In this document: in pieces, positions 14,788 to 22,277 of the stretch
Layout of the letters: the number at the start of each line of letters is the position of its first letter
How positions within the stretch are numbered: the first letter of the stretch is position 1
Origin: Falsiroseomonas sp044341625
Lineage (GTDB): Bacteria > Pseudomonadota > Alphaproteobacteria > Acetobacterales > Acetobacteraceae
Direction of reading: 5' to 3'
Assembly: GCA_044341625.1 (NCBI GenBank)
Contig: JBIIRI010000038.1
Location: 1-23,832 of the forward strand
DNA: 23,832 nt
Translations under genes and position numbers: made by a program
Notes under the pieces: model-generated
The model's input: only the letters and a program-made list of their open reading frames with translations
Database searches by the model: none
Told to the model about the DNA's origin: nothing

Positions 14788-15408
14788 ATGATCCTTCTGA
14801 TCGACAATTACGACAGTTTTACGTTTAATCTCTATCACTTCCTGGGCGATCTTGGAGCCGTGGTTGAGGTTCGACGGAACGACAGCCTGTCAGTGGAAGA
14901 CGCCCTGGCCCTCCGGCCGGAGGCGATCCTGCTCTCGCCCGGCCCCTGCACGCCGAACGAGGCCGGAATTTCCCTGCCGCTGATCCATGCCGCCGCCGCG
15001 CAGGGCGTGCCCCTGATGGGCGTCTGCCTCGGCCATCAGGCGATCGGTCAGGCCTTTGGCGGCAAGGTGGTCCGCGCGCCGACCCCGGTGCATGGCAAGG
15101 TGTGGGAGATCGCCCATGGCGGCACCGACATCTTCGCCGGCCTGCCCTCTCCCTTCCGCGCGACCCGCTACCATTCCCTGGTGGTCGAGGATCTGCCCGA
15201 TTGCCTGGTCCCGACGGCGCGCACCGCCGATGGGCTGGTGATGGGCCTCGCCCATCGCGACCTGCCGATCTGGGGCGTGCAGTTCCACCCCGAAAGCATC
15301 GCCTCCGAGCATGGCCATGACATGCTGCGGAACTTCCTGTCGCTGTCGGGTGTCAGGGCCGGCCGGAACGAGCCGTCGTCGCGGACCCGGCAGGATGCCC
15401 CCGCATGA
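14788..15408 (+). CDS. trpG: Anthranilate synthase component II (glutamine amidotransferase)
   Basis: This 206-residue class I glutamine amidotransferase has the triad C80 (GVCLGHQ), H167 and E169 (HPES), the N-terminal IDNYDSFTFNLYHFL signature, and the SPGPCTPNEAG oxyanion region. It releases ammonia from glutamine for TrpE to make anthranilate from chorismate; in many bacteria the same subunit also serves PabB in folate synthesis. TrpE is not in the window. The ATG at 14788 is the first in frame. The first twenty or so codons use A/T-ending codons (TTT, AAT, TAT) unlike the rest of the gene, which keeps the translation start unstructured. The C-terminal tail after about residue 190 is low-complexity and charged. 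The stop overlaps the trpD start (ATGA), so trpG and trpD are translationally coupled. Confidence 0.96.
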   Translation: MILLIDNYDSFTFNLYHFLGDLGAVVEVRRNDSLSVEDALALRPEAILLSPGPCTPNEAGISLPLIHAAAAQGVPLMGVCLGHQAIGQAFGGKVVRAPTPVHGKVWEIAHGGTDIFAGLPSPFRATRYHSLVVEDLPDCLVPTARTADGLVMGLAHRDLPIWGVQFHPESIASEHGHDMLRNFLSLSGVRAGRNEPSSRTRQDAPA

Positions 15409-16433
15409 AGGCCATCCTGACACGGCTGGCCGCCGGGGAGCGGCTGGCGGAATCCGAAGCCGAGGCCGCCTTCGGCATGATCATGGCCGGGGAAGCGACC
15501 CCGGCGCAGATCGCGGGGCTGCTGATGGCCATGCGGGTCCGCGGCGAGACCGTGGCCGAGATGACCGGCGCGGTGCGGGCCATGCGCGCGCGGATGCTGG
15601 CGGTGGAAGCCCCCCCCGACGCCATCGACATCGTGGGCACCGGGGGCGATGCCGCCGGCACGCTCAACATCTCCACCGCCGCCGCGCTGGTCGTGGCGGG
15701 GGCCGGGGTGAAGGTCGCCAAGCACGGGAACCGGGCACTGTCCTCCCGCTCCGGCGCAGCGGATGCGCTGTCGGCGCTGGGCATCCCGGTGATGGAAACG
15801 CCGCTGGAGCGCCTGCCGGCGATCCTGGCGGAGGCCGGGATGTGCTTCCTGATGGCGCCCCGCCACCACAGCGCGCTGCGCCACGCCGCCGGGCCGCGCA
15901 TGGAATTGGGCACAAGAACGATCTTCAACCTATTGGGACCGCTGGCGAATCCCGCCCGCGTCACGCGGCAGATGACCGGCGCCTTCAGCGCCGATTGGCT
16001 GCGCCCGATGGCCGAGACGCTCGCCCGGCTCGGCACCGAGCGCGCCTGGCTGGTGCATGGCATGGGGCTCGATGAACTGACCCTGGCGGGTCCGTCCCAG
16101 GTGGTGGAACTCGCCGCCGGCAGCTTCCGCGCCTTCGAGGTGACGCCCGAGGATGCCGGCCTGGCCCGCGCGCCGGCCGAGGCGCTGAAGGGGGGCGAGC
16201 CGGCCGAGAACGCGGCTGCCCTGCTCGCCCTGCTGGAAGGCGCGCCCGGCGCCTACCGCGACTGTGTGTTGCTGAACGCCGCCGCGGCGCTGATCGTCGC
16301 CGGGCGCGCCCAGACCCTACCCGAGGGCGTTGCCCTGGCGGCACGGAGCCTGGATACCGGCGCCGCGTTGGACGTGCTGCGGAAGCTCCGCGCCGCCGCC
16401 GCTCCGCCGTCCCCCGAAACACCCGATACCTGA
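15405..16433 (+). CDS. trpD: Anthranilate phosphoribosyltransferase
   Basis: The 342 residues are the normal length for TrpD. The PRPP/Mg-binding GTGGD lies at 78-82, followed by NISTA and KHGNRALSSRSGAADAL (106-122), all family hallmarks. An anthranilate-binding stretch, with MAPRHHSA and GPRMELGTRTIFNLLGPLANP, follows. The enzyme transfers the phosphoribosyl group from PRPP to anthranilate, giving phosphoribosyl anthranilate in the cytoplasm. It starts within the trpG stop codon and ends 9 bases before trpC, so trpGDC is one operon. The phosphoribosylanthranilate isomerase (TrpF) that acts between TrpD and TrpC is not adjacent. Confidence 0.97.
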   Translation: MKAILTRLAAGERLAESEAEAAFGMIMAGEATPAQIAGLLMAMRVRGETVAEMTGAVRAMRARMLAVEAPPDAIDIVGTGGDAAGTLNISTAAALVVAGAGVKVAKHGNRALSSRSGAADALSALGIPVMETPLERLPAILAEAGMCFLMAPRHHSALRHAAGPRMELGTRTIFNLLGPLANPARVTRQMTGAFSADWLRPMAETLARLGTERAWLVHGMGLDELTLAGPSQVVELAAGSFRAFEVTPEDAGLARAPAEALKGGEPAENAAALLALLEGAPGAYRDCVLLNAAAALIVAGRAQTLPEGVALAARSLDTGAALDVLRKLRAAAAPPSPETPDT

Positions 16434-16442
16434 GCGCACGCC

Positions 16443-17264
16443 ATGAACGCCCCCACCGCGATGCTCTCCGACAAGCTGGTCCAGATCCTGGCCGACAAGC
16501 ATGCGGAGGTGCGCGACCGCTCGGCGGCGGTTCCGCTGGCCGAGATGGAACGCCGCGCCGCCGCCGCGCCCAAGCCGCGCGACTTCACCGGCGCGCTCTG
16601 CGAGGCCGTCGCCTGGGGCCGGGTGGGCCTGATCGCCGAGATCAAGCGCCAGAGCCCGTCCGGCGGGCTGATCCGCGACCCCTTCGACCCGGCGGCGCTG
16701 GCCAAGGCGTATGAGGCGGCGGGCGCCGCCTGCCTCTCGGTGCTGACCGACCAGCCCTATTTCGGCGGCTGCACGGAAGATCTGCTGGCCGCGCGGGCGG
16801 CCTGCGCCCTGCCGGCGCTGCGGAAGGATTTCATGATCCATCCCTGGCAGGTCTTCGAATCCCGCGCGATGGGGGCGGATTGCATCCTTCTGATCATGGC
16901 CGCGCTGGAAGATGAGCTGGCGCATGAGCTGGAGGATATCGCCCGCAGCCTGGACATGGCCGTGCTGGTGGAGGTCCATGACCGGCGCGAGCTCGACCGT
17001 GCGCTCGCGCTGGAGACCCGGCTAATCGGCGTGAATAATCGGAATCTCAAGACCTTGACGACCGATCTTGCCACGTCGGAGGAACTTGTTCCCCTGATCC
17101 CCGCCGACCGCATCCCAGTCGCCGAAAGCGGGATCCGCACGCCCGACGATGTCCGGCGCATGTCCAATGCCGGGGCGCGCTGCCTGCTGGTGGGCGAACA
17201 CCTGCTGCGCCAGCCGGATGTCACCGCGGCGGCGAGCGAGTTGATCCACGCCCTACCGGGCTGA
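16443..17264 (+). CDS. trpC: Indole-3-glycerol phosphate synthase
   Basis: The 273-residue TIM barrel protein has IAEIKRQSPSGG (64-75), whose lysine K68 binds the substrate carboxyl or phosphate, and LRKDF (126-130), whose K128 matches the catalytic general acid. IGVNNRNLKTL and VAESGIRTPDD are the later phosphate- and substrate-binding loops. It converts CdRP to indole-3-glycerol phosphate with loss of CO2 and water. The protein is a stand-alone TrpC, with no TrpF domain fused. It is the last gene of the trpGDC run; a 59-base gap with a hairpin separates it from moaC. The ribosome site is weak, which fits coupling to trpD. Confidence 0.97.
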   Translation: MNAPTAMLSDKLVQILADKHAEVRDRSAAVPLAEMERRAAAAPKPRDFTGALCEAVAWGRVGLIAEIKRQSPSGGLIRDPFDPAALAKAYEAAGAACLSVLTDQPYFGGCTEDLLAARAACALPALRKDFMIHPWQVFESRAMGADCILLIMAALEDELAHELEDIARSLDMAVLVEVHDRRELDRALALETRLIGVNNRNLKTLTTDLATSEELVPLIPADRIPVAESGIRTPDDVRRMSNAGARCLLVGEHLLRQPDVTAAASELIHALPG

Positions 17265-17284
17265 AGGCCCGCGCTCGGCCAGGG

Positions 17285-17309
17285 GCCTCCCCCAGAGGCG
17301 GGGGACGGC
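17285..17309 (+). terminator. Hairpin between trpC and moaC, possible weak terminator or processing site
   Basis: GCCTCCCCC (17285-17293) can pair with GGGGGA-c-GGC (17300-17309), leaving one bulged C and an AGAGGC loop. TTAT follows directly, but there is no true T-run. It could reduce read-through from trp into moaC or set an mRNA end. It lies 14 bases before the moaC start codon. Confidence 0.35.
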
Positions 17310-17323
17310 TTATCCTGGGCCGC

Positions 17324-17800
17324 ATGACCCAGAAGCTGACCCATTTCGACGAAGCCGGCCGTGCCGCCATGGTGGATGTCTCCGGCAAGGCCGAGACATC
17401 CCGCACCGCCATCGCGCGCGGGCGCATCGTGATGGCGCCGGAGACGCTGGCGCTGATCCAGGGTGGCCAGGTCGGCAAGGGCGATGTGCTGGGCGTGGCG
17501 CGGCTGGCCGGCATCATGGCGGCGAAGCGCACCTCGGACCTTATCCCCCTCTGCCACCCGCTGATGCTCGCCAAGGTGACCGTCGATCTGACGCCCGCCG
17601 CCCCGGACGCGATCGAGATCGAGGCAACGGTGAAGGTGACCGGCCAGACCGGGGTGGAGATGGAGGCGCTGACCGCCGTGACCGTCGCCGCGCTGACCGT
17701 CTACGACATGTGCAAGGCCGCCGATCGCGGCATGCGGATCGAGGCGGTGCGCCTCGTGCACAAATCCGGCGGCAAGTCCGGCACCTATCAGGGGGAATAG
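17324..17800 (+). CDS. moaC: Cyclic pyranopterin monophosphate synthase
   Basis: The 158 residues are typical for MoaC. Family signatures run in order: MVDVSGKAETSR, GKGDVLGVARLAGIMAAKRTSDLIPLCHPL, VKVTGQTGVEMEALTAV, YDMCKA with its D and K, and the C-terminal HKSGGKSG. Together with MoaA it turns GTP into cPMP, the first intermediate of molybdenum cofactor; MoaC performs the second half, from cyclic dehydro-GTP. It acts as a hexamer in the cytoplasm. moeA begins on the very next base after its stop codon, so the two are co-translated. moaA is not in the window. The cofactor made here would serve enzymes such as the molybdenum hydroxylase encoded at 2094-4370. Confidence 0.97.
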   Translation: MTQKLTHFDEAGRAAMVDVSGKAETSRTAIARGRIVMAPETLALIQGGQVGKGDVLGVARLAGIMAAKRTSDLIPLCHPLMLAKVTVDLTPAAPDAIEIEATVKVTGQTGVEMEALTAVTVAALTVYDMCKAADRGMRIEAVRLVHKSGGKSGTYQGE

Positions 17801-19006
17801 ATGCTCGCGCTTGAGGACGCCCGCGCCCGCATCCTGGCGGCACTGGACCCCACCGCCGCCGAGACGCTGCCCCTGGCCGATTCCTGGGGCCGGGTGCTGG
17901 CCCGGCCGGTGGCCGCACGGCTCACCCAGCCGCCGGCCGATGTCTCGGCGATGGATGGCTATGCGGTCCGCGAGGCCGATGCGGTGGATGGCGCGCGGCT
18001 TCGGCTTGTGGGCGCGGCGCCGGCCGGGCACCCCCATGCGGGCGGTGTCGGGCCAGGTGAGGCGGTGCGGATCTTCACCGGCGGCTTCGTGCCGGCGGGC
18101 GCCGACGCCATCCTGCTGCAGGAGGATGCGCTGGCCGCCGATGGCCAGGTGACGGTGCAGGAGACGGTGAAGCCGGGCCGCTGGATCCGCCGCCGTGGCC
18201 TGGACTTCGCCGAGGGCGACACGCTGCTGCCCGCCGGGCGGCGACTGACGGCGCGCGATGTGGGGCTCGCCGCCGCCGCGAACAACCCATGGCTCACCCT
18301 GCACCGCCGGCCCCGCATCGGCATCCTCGCCACGGGGGATGAGATCGCGCTGCCGGGTGAGCCGATCCCGCCGGGCGGCATCGTCAGTTCCAACGCCCAT
18401 GCGCTGGCGGCGCTGGTCCGCGCCGCGGGCGGGGAGCCGATGGTGCTGCCGATCGCCCCCGATGATCGCGACGCCATCGCCGCCGCCGCCGCCGCGGCGC
18501 GGGGCTGCGAGATGCTGGTGACGACCGGCGGCGCCTCGGTCGGGGAACACGACCTGGTGCAGAAGGCCTTGGGGGCGGAAGGCTTCGCGCTCGATTTCTG
18601 GAAGATCGCCATGCGGCCGGGCAAGCCGCTGATCTGGGGGCGGCTGGGCCGGACGCCGGTGCTGGGGCTACCGGGCAACCCGGTCTCGGCCCTGGTCTGC
18701 GGGGTGCAGTTCCTGGTGCCCGCCATCGCGGTGATGTCGGGCCTGCCCGCCGCGCCGCCGCCGACCATGCTGGTCCGCGCCGGTGCGGCCCTGGCCGAGA
18801 ATGACCGCCGCTTCGACCATCTGCGCGCCAGCCTCGGCACCGACCAGGACGGCCGGCCGGTGGCGACCCCCTTCCCCATCCAGGACAGTTCCATGCTGGC
18901 CACCCTGGCCCGTGCAGAGGCGCTGATCCTCCGCCCGCCCCACGCCCCCGCTTTGCCCGCCGGGGCGGAGGTGGAGGCGATCCCGCTCGGGCAGTTCGGG
19001 ATCTGA
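17801..19006 (+). CDS. moeA: Molybdopterin molybdenumtransferase
   Basis: The 401 residues are normal for MoeA. SAMDGYAV in the N-terminal region, the barrel-like insert around FTGGFVPAGADAIL, GILATGDEI, the TTGGASVGEHDLV motif of the molybdopterin-binding MoCF domain and LGLPGNPVSALV all match. A C-terminal beta-barrel domain follows. It uses adenylylated molybdopterin (from MogA/MoaB) and molybdate to make active Mo cofactor. The start codon directly follows the moaC stop, with GGGGGA at 17791-17796 as ribosome site. After its stop, 177 bases lead to lexA and contain lexA's own promoter. Confidence 0.96.
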   Translation: MLALEDARARILAALDPTAAETLPLADSWGRVLARPVAARLTQPPADVSAMDGYAVREADAVDGARLRLVGAAPAGHPHAGGVGPGEAVRIFTGGFVPAGADAILLQEDALAADGQVTVQETVKPGRWIRRRGLDFAEGDTLLPAGRRLTARDVGLAAAANNPWLTLHRRPRIGILATGDEIALPGEPIPPGGIVSSNAHALAALVRAAGGEPMVLPIAPDDRDAIAAAAAAARGCEMLVTTGGASVGEHDLVQKALGAEGFALDFWKIAMRPGKPLIWGRLGRTPVLGLPGNPVSALVCGVQFLVPAIAVMSGLPAAPPPTMLVRAGAALAENDRRFDHLRASLGTDQDGRPVATPFPIQDSSMLATLARAEALILRPPHAPALPAGAEVEAIPLGQFGI

Positions 19007-19035
19007 GACTTGCAAAGCGTTCCTGTGGAAAAGAT

Positions 19036-19065
19036 TTGACGCGACGCGGAGAACCTACCTAGAAC
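19036..19065 (+). promoter_or_regulatory. lexA promoter with SOS box
   Basis: GAAC-CTACCTA-GAAC at 19051-19065 is an exact GAAC-N7-GAAC, the reverse reading of the alphaproteobacterial SOS box GTTC-N7-GTTC. A TTGACG -35 hexamer at 19036-19041 is 18 bases from TAGAAC (19060-19065), a plausible -10 lying inside the box. LexA bound here would block its own promoter. The motif match is directly visible; the promoter assignment is inference. Confidence 0.85.
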
Positions 19066-19183
19066 ATCCGAAGCGATTCCCCGTTTGTTCGCCAGCAGGG
19101 CAAGGGCGGGGGGCAAGGCGACCCCTGGGCGACCCGTGGCGGGACAGCCTGCCAGGGGATCGCCGGGGGCTAGAGGAGGTTTG

Positions 19184-19924
19184 ATGCTCACGCGGAAACA
19201 GCACGAATTGCTGATGTTCATCGACCGGCACCTGCGTGACACCGGCTTCTCCCCTTCCTTCGAGGAGATGAAGGAAGCGCTCCGCCTCAAGTCCAAATCG
19301 GGCATCCACCGCCTGATCACGGCACTGGAGGAGCGCGGCTTCCTCAAGCGCCGCGCGCATCGCGCCCGGGCGCTGGAAGTCATCCGCCTGCCGGATAGCC
19401 TGGCGGCGCGCGGTGCGGCCCTGGCCGCGCCCCCCGCCCCGTCCAACGAGGCGGCGCCGGCTACCGCCTTCGCGCCCAATGTCATCCGCGGCAATTTCGC
19501 CGCCAACCTCGCCGGCGTGCCGAAGCCGGCCAATGAGGCGCCGGCCGTCCATCTGCCGCTCTATGGCCGGATCGCTGCCGGCCTGCCGATCGAGGCACTG
19601 CGGGATTCGGGCGCGAGCGTGGAAGTGCCGGCGGCGATGCTCGCCATGGGCGAACACTACGCGCTCGAGGTCTCCGGCGATTCGATGATCGAGGCCGGGA
19701 TCCTGGATGGCGACACGGTGGTCATCCGCCGCGGCGACACGGCCGAGAACGGCGCCATCGTGGTGGCGCTGGTGGATGAGCAGGAAGTGACGCTGAAGCG
19801 CCTGCGCCGGCGCGGCAATTCGGTGGCGCTAGAACCCGCCAACCGCAGCTACGAGACGCGGATCTTCGGACCGGACCGGGTTCGCGTGCAGGGCCGGCTG
19901 ATCGGGCTACTCCGCAAATACTGA
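19184..19924 (+). CDS. lexA: LexA repressor (SOS response)
   Basis: The 246 residues begin MLTRKQHELLMFIDRHL. The N-terminal winged helix-turn-helix spans about 1-65, with the recognition region KSKSGIHRLITALEERGF. A long Ala/Pro linker (about 72-120), longer than in E. coli LexA, is common in alphaproteobacteria. The S24 peptidase domain has the cleavage site A132-G133 (GRIAAGLP), nucleophile S167 (SGDSM) and K205 (VTLKRL). RecA filaments trigger self-cleavage, which releases SOS genes. The ATG at 19184 has a perfect AGGAGG (19174-19179) 4 bases upstream; a longer in-frame reading from 19085 would put the SOS-box region and low-complexity residues next to the protein and is rejected. An SOS box overlaps its promoter, so it is autoregulated. 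Confidence 0.97.
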   Translation: MLTRKQHELLMFIDRHLRDTGFSPSFEEMKEALRLKSKSGIHRLITALEERGFLKRRAHRARALEVIRLPDSLAARGAALAAPPAPSNEAAPATAFAPNVIRGNFAANLAGVPKPANEAPAVHLPLYGRIAAGLPIEALRDSGASVEVPAAMLAMGEHYALEVSGDSMIEAGILDGDTVVIRRGDTAENGAIVVALVDEQEVTLKRLRRRGNSVALEPANRSYETRIFGPDRVRVQGRLIGLLRKY

Positions 19925-19961
19925 GGCGCCACCCCGCCCCCGTCACGGGGCGCGGGGCGCC
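19925..19961. terminator. Hairpin between convergent lexA and comEC
   Basis: ACCCCGCCCC (19931-19940) pairs with GGGGCGcGGGG (19947-19957) with one bulge, and outer GGCG/CGCC bases can extend the stem. It begins right after the lexA stop and covers the comEC stop codon. There is no T-run on either side. Confidence 0.5.
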
Positions 19962-22129
19962 ATCGGCTGCGGATCGGGCCGCCCCGGCATCGGCGGCGGC
20001 GGCACCCAGGGACGCGCGCCGCGTATGGCGCGATCCGAGACGATACGCGCCACATCCGCCCGCAGGCGGATGGCCTGCCCCCCCTCGCGCCACACGGTGA
20101 AGCGATCCACCGTCTCAGCCGTGGAGCAGCGGGGCCGGAGCGGCTCCGCCGAGACCAGCAGCGCCGCGCGGCCGCAGGCCTCCCGCACCAGGGCGGGATC
20201 GGGTGGGTCCGGGAAGCGCTGGCCCCGCCGCGCCGGCGCCGAGCGCAGCAGCACCACTTCGGGCGCCTCCGGCCGCGGCCGGAACCGACATTCCGCCGGG
20301 GTGCAGACGATGGCGCCAGCCGCCTCCACGCCGTCCTGGGGCAAGGGTCGCGCCTCGGTCGCGCCCAGCTGGCGCAGCAGCACCGATCGCGCGAAGGGGC
20401 TGGCGCCCGACTGTTCCTGCAGAAAGACGCCTTCCGTGGTCCGCAGCGCGATCAAGCGCCCATCGGCCGAGACGAGCAGGTCGGGCGGCGGCGAGAGCAG
20501 CCCCGCCGCCAGCGCCCCGGCCATGATCGGCAAGCCCACCAGCCGCACCCTGCCCCGCCAGAGTGCCAGCCAGCAGAAGCCGAAGCTCGCGATGGCCAGC
20601 GCGGGGCCCGGGATCGGCGGCAGGGCCGGTGCCGCCTGTGGCCAGGCGGCGACCAGACGCGCCGTCGCCAGGATCGCCTCCACCCCCTGCCCCATCACCC
20701 AGAGCGCCGGTGCCTCCAGGCCGAGCGGCATCAGCAGCAGCGCGACCATGCCCGCCGGCATCACCACGAGCGAGGTCAGCGGCACCGCCACCGCATTGGC
20801 GGCGATGCCATAGATCTGGAGCCGCCCGAAATGATGCAGCCCATAAGGCGCCGTCGCCGCCGCCGCGAGCGCCGAGGTCAGCATCAGCCCGATCACCCCG
20901 AGCGCCACGCGCCGCCGCCAGCCCCGCCCGAGACGCGGCCCGGCGAGGCGGCCCCGCAGCGCCTCATACCCCGCAGCCAGCGCCAGCACCGCGCCGAAGG
21001 ACATCTGAAAGGACGGCCCCAGCAGTTCCGCGGGCGCCACCAGCAGCACCACCGCCGCCGCCAGCGCCAGGGTGCGGACGGTCAGCGCCCGGCGCCCCGC
21101 CAGCAGCCCGAGCGTCACCAGCGCCGCCATCACCAAGCAGCGCTGCATCGGCACCTGCGCCCCGGTGAGCAGCATGTAGCCCGCCCCCGCCGCCAGCGCG
21201 CCAAGCGCGGCCACCGCCTTGCCCGGCACGCGGAGCGCGAGCCACGGCACCAGCGCGACCAGCAGCCGCAGCGTCGCGAAGACGCTGGTCAGCACGATCG
21301 CCATGTGCAGCCCCGAGACCGACAGCAGATGCGCCAGCCCGGAATCGCGCATCGCCGCGATTTCAGGCGCGGGAATCGCGGCCTGGGATCCGGTGATCAA
21401 CGCCGCCGCCACGGCCCCCGCGGCGCCGGGGATCGCCGCCTGCACCCGCGCCTCCAGCGCGATGCGGAGCGCAGCGAAGCCGGGCGCGCCTTCGTCCCGC
21501 GCCAGCACCGCGACCGGCCCGAGCGCCGTGCCATGGGCGCCGAGGCCCGAGAAATAGGCAGCGCGCTGGAAGTCCCACGCCCCGGGGACCACTGGCGCCG
21601 TCGGCAGGCGCAGCGTGGCCCGCAGGCTGAGCGTGTCGCCCGGCGCGGGCCGGGCCGGGTCGTCGGCGCGCAGGCGGATCCGCAGGGTGCGCGCGAGCGG
21701 CTCATCCTCCGCGATGCGTGCTGCCGCCAGCGTCACGCGGCGGCCCTGGGGCAGCAGCTCGACCTCCGTGACCGTGCCGGTGAGGACGACCGCGCCACGC
21801 GGCAGGTCGAGCGGCGGGGGCATCCGTGCCGCGTGCCAGCCGGCCACGCCGAAGCCGATCAATCCCGCCGCGACCAGCCCGACCGCCCAGCCGGCCAGTG
21901 GCGCGCGGCGCGCGATCCAGAAGCCCAGCAGGGCCAGCGGCAGGCCAAGCCACAAGGCGCCGCCGCCCGGTTCCTCGGAGGCCTGGAAATAGAGCAGCAC
22001 CCCGGCGCCAAGGGCCACGGCCAGCCACGGCCCGAAGCGGCCATGCTGCCGGGCGAGCGCCGCTTCCGCCGCCCCGCGCAAGCGGGCGGCGAGGAGCGTC
22101 CGTTCGGGGGAGGCCAAGGCGAGGCTCAC
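19943..22129 (-). CDS. comEC: ComEC/Rec2 family DNA internalisation channel protein
   Basis: The 728-residue polytopic inner-membrane protein has, in order, an N-terminal pair of membrane segments, the DUF4131 OB-like domain (about 110-215) and the Competence domain with LLSVSGLHMAIV, GAQVPMQRCLVMAA, SFQMSFGAVLALA and YGIAANAVAVPL, the family's signatures. It would pass single-stranded DNA across the inner membrane during transformation. The C-terminal part after about residue 560 follows the layout of the metallo-beta-lactamase domain but has no HxHxDH motif, so nuclease activity of that domain is not expected. It ends with a Pro-rich tail. The start is a GTG at 22129 with AGGG about 6 bases before it. 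It converges on lexA and is divergent from gltX. Whether this organism is competent cannot be told here. Confidence 0.92.
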   Translation of the reverse strand: MSLALASPERTLLAARLRGAAEAALARQHGRFGPWLAVALGAGVLLYFQASEEPGGGALWLGLPLALLGFWIARRAPLAGWAVGLVAAGLIGFGVAGWHAARMPPPLDLPRGAVVLTGTVTEVELLPQGRRVTLAAARIAEDEPLARTLRIRLRADDPARPAPGDTLSLRATLRLPTAPVVPGAWDFQRAAYFSGLGAHGTALGPVAVLARDEGAPGFAALRIALEARVQAAIPGAAGAVAAALITGSQAAIPAPEIAAMRDSGLAHLLSVSGLHMAIVLTSVFATLRLLVALVPWLALRVPGKAVAALGALAAGAGYMLLTGAQVPMQRCLVMAALVTLGLLAGRRALTVRTLALAAAVVLLVAPAELLGPSFQMSFGAVLALAAGYEALRGRLAGPRLGRGWRRRVALGVIGLMLTSALAAAATAPYGLHHFGRLQIYGIAANAVAVPLTSLVVMPAGMVALLLMPLGLEAPALWVMGQGVEAILATARLVAAWPQAAPALPPIPGPALAIASFGFCWLALWRGRVRLVGLPIMAGALAAGLLSPPPDLLVSADGRLIALRTTEGVFLQEQSGASPFARSVLLRQLGATEARPLPQDGVEAAGAIVCTPAECRFRPRPEAPEVVLLRSAPARRGQRFPDPPDPALVREACGRAALLVSAEPLRPRCSTAETVDRFTVWREGGQAIRLRADVARIVSDRAIRGARPWVPPPPMPGRPDPQPMAPRAP

Positions 22130-22277
22130 GCAACCCTGGGTAGCATTTCGGACATCGCGATGCCACCGCTCAGACAGGCATCATCCGGTGACGGGCTTGG
22201 CGGTTCTGCCCGCGCCCAAGGTGCTGTAGGAAGCGCCTCCCTCGACGACGTCCCCCTAGACCCTACCAAGGCATCCC
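22130..22277. promoter_or_regulatory. Divergent region between comEC and gltX
   Basis: These 148 bases contain the start signals of both genes. CTTGG (22196-22200) and CCAAG (22216-22220) form a spaced 5-bp inverted repeat, and CATCGCGATG at 22154-22163 is a short palindrome; both are within chance expectation. No GTTC-N7-GTTC SOS box is present, so comEC is not visibly under LexA. The gltX ribosome site is weak (AAGG). Confidence 0.3.

Noticed and set aside
12929..14791. 620-codon plus-strand frame opposite the OYE-like gene
   Set aside because: Arg/Gln/His-rich shadow translation; the OYE, FeS and FAD motifs lie on the minus strand.
16757..18550. 597-codon minus-strand frame across trpC, moaC and moeA
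   Set aside because: It spans three well-conserved plus-strand genes and has no family resemblance.
19085..19183. 33-residue N-terminal extension of LexA
   Set aside because: A perfect AGGAGG precedes the ATG at 19184, and the family begins with MLT.KQ at that point.
22130..22277. SOS box controlling comEC
   Set aside because: Only a single GTTC (in CGGTTCTG) is present, with no second GTTC seven bases on.
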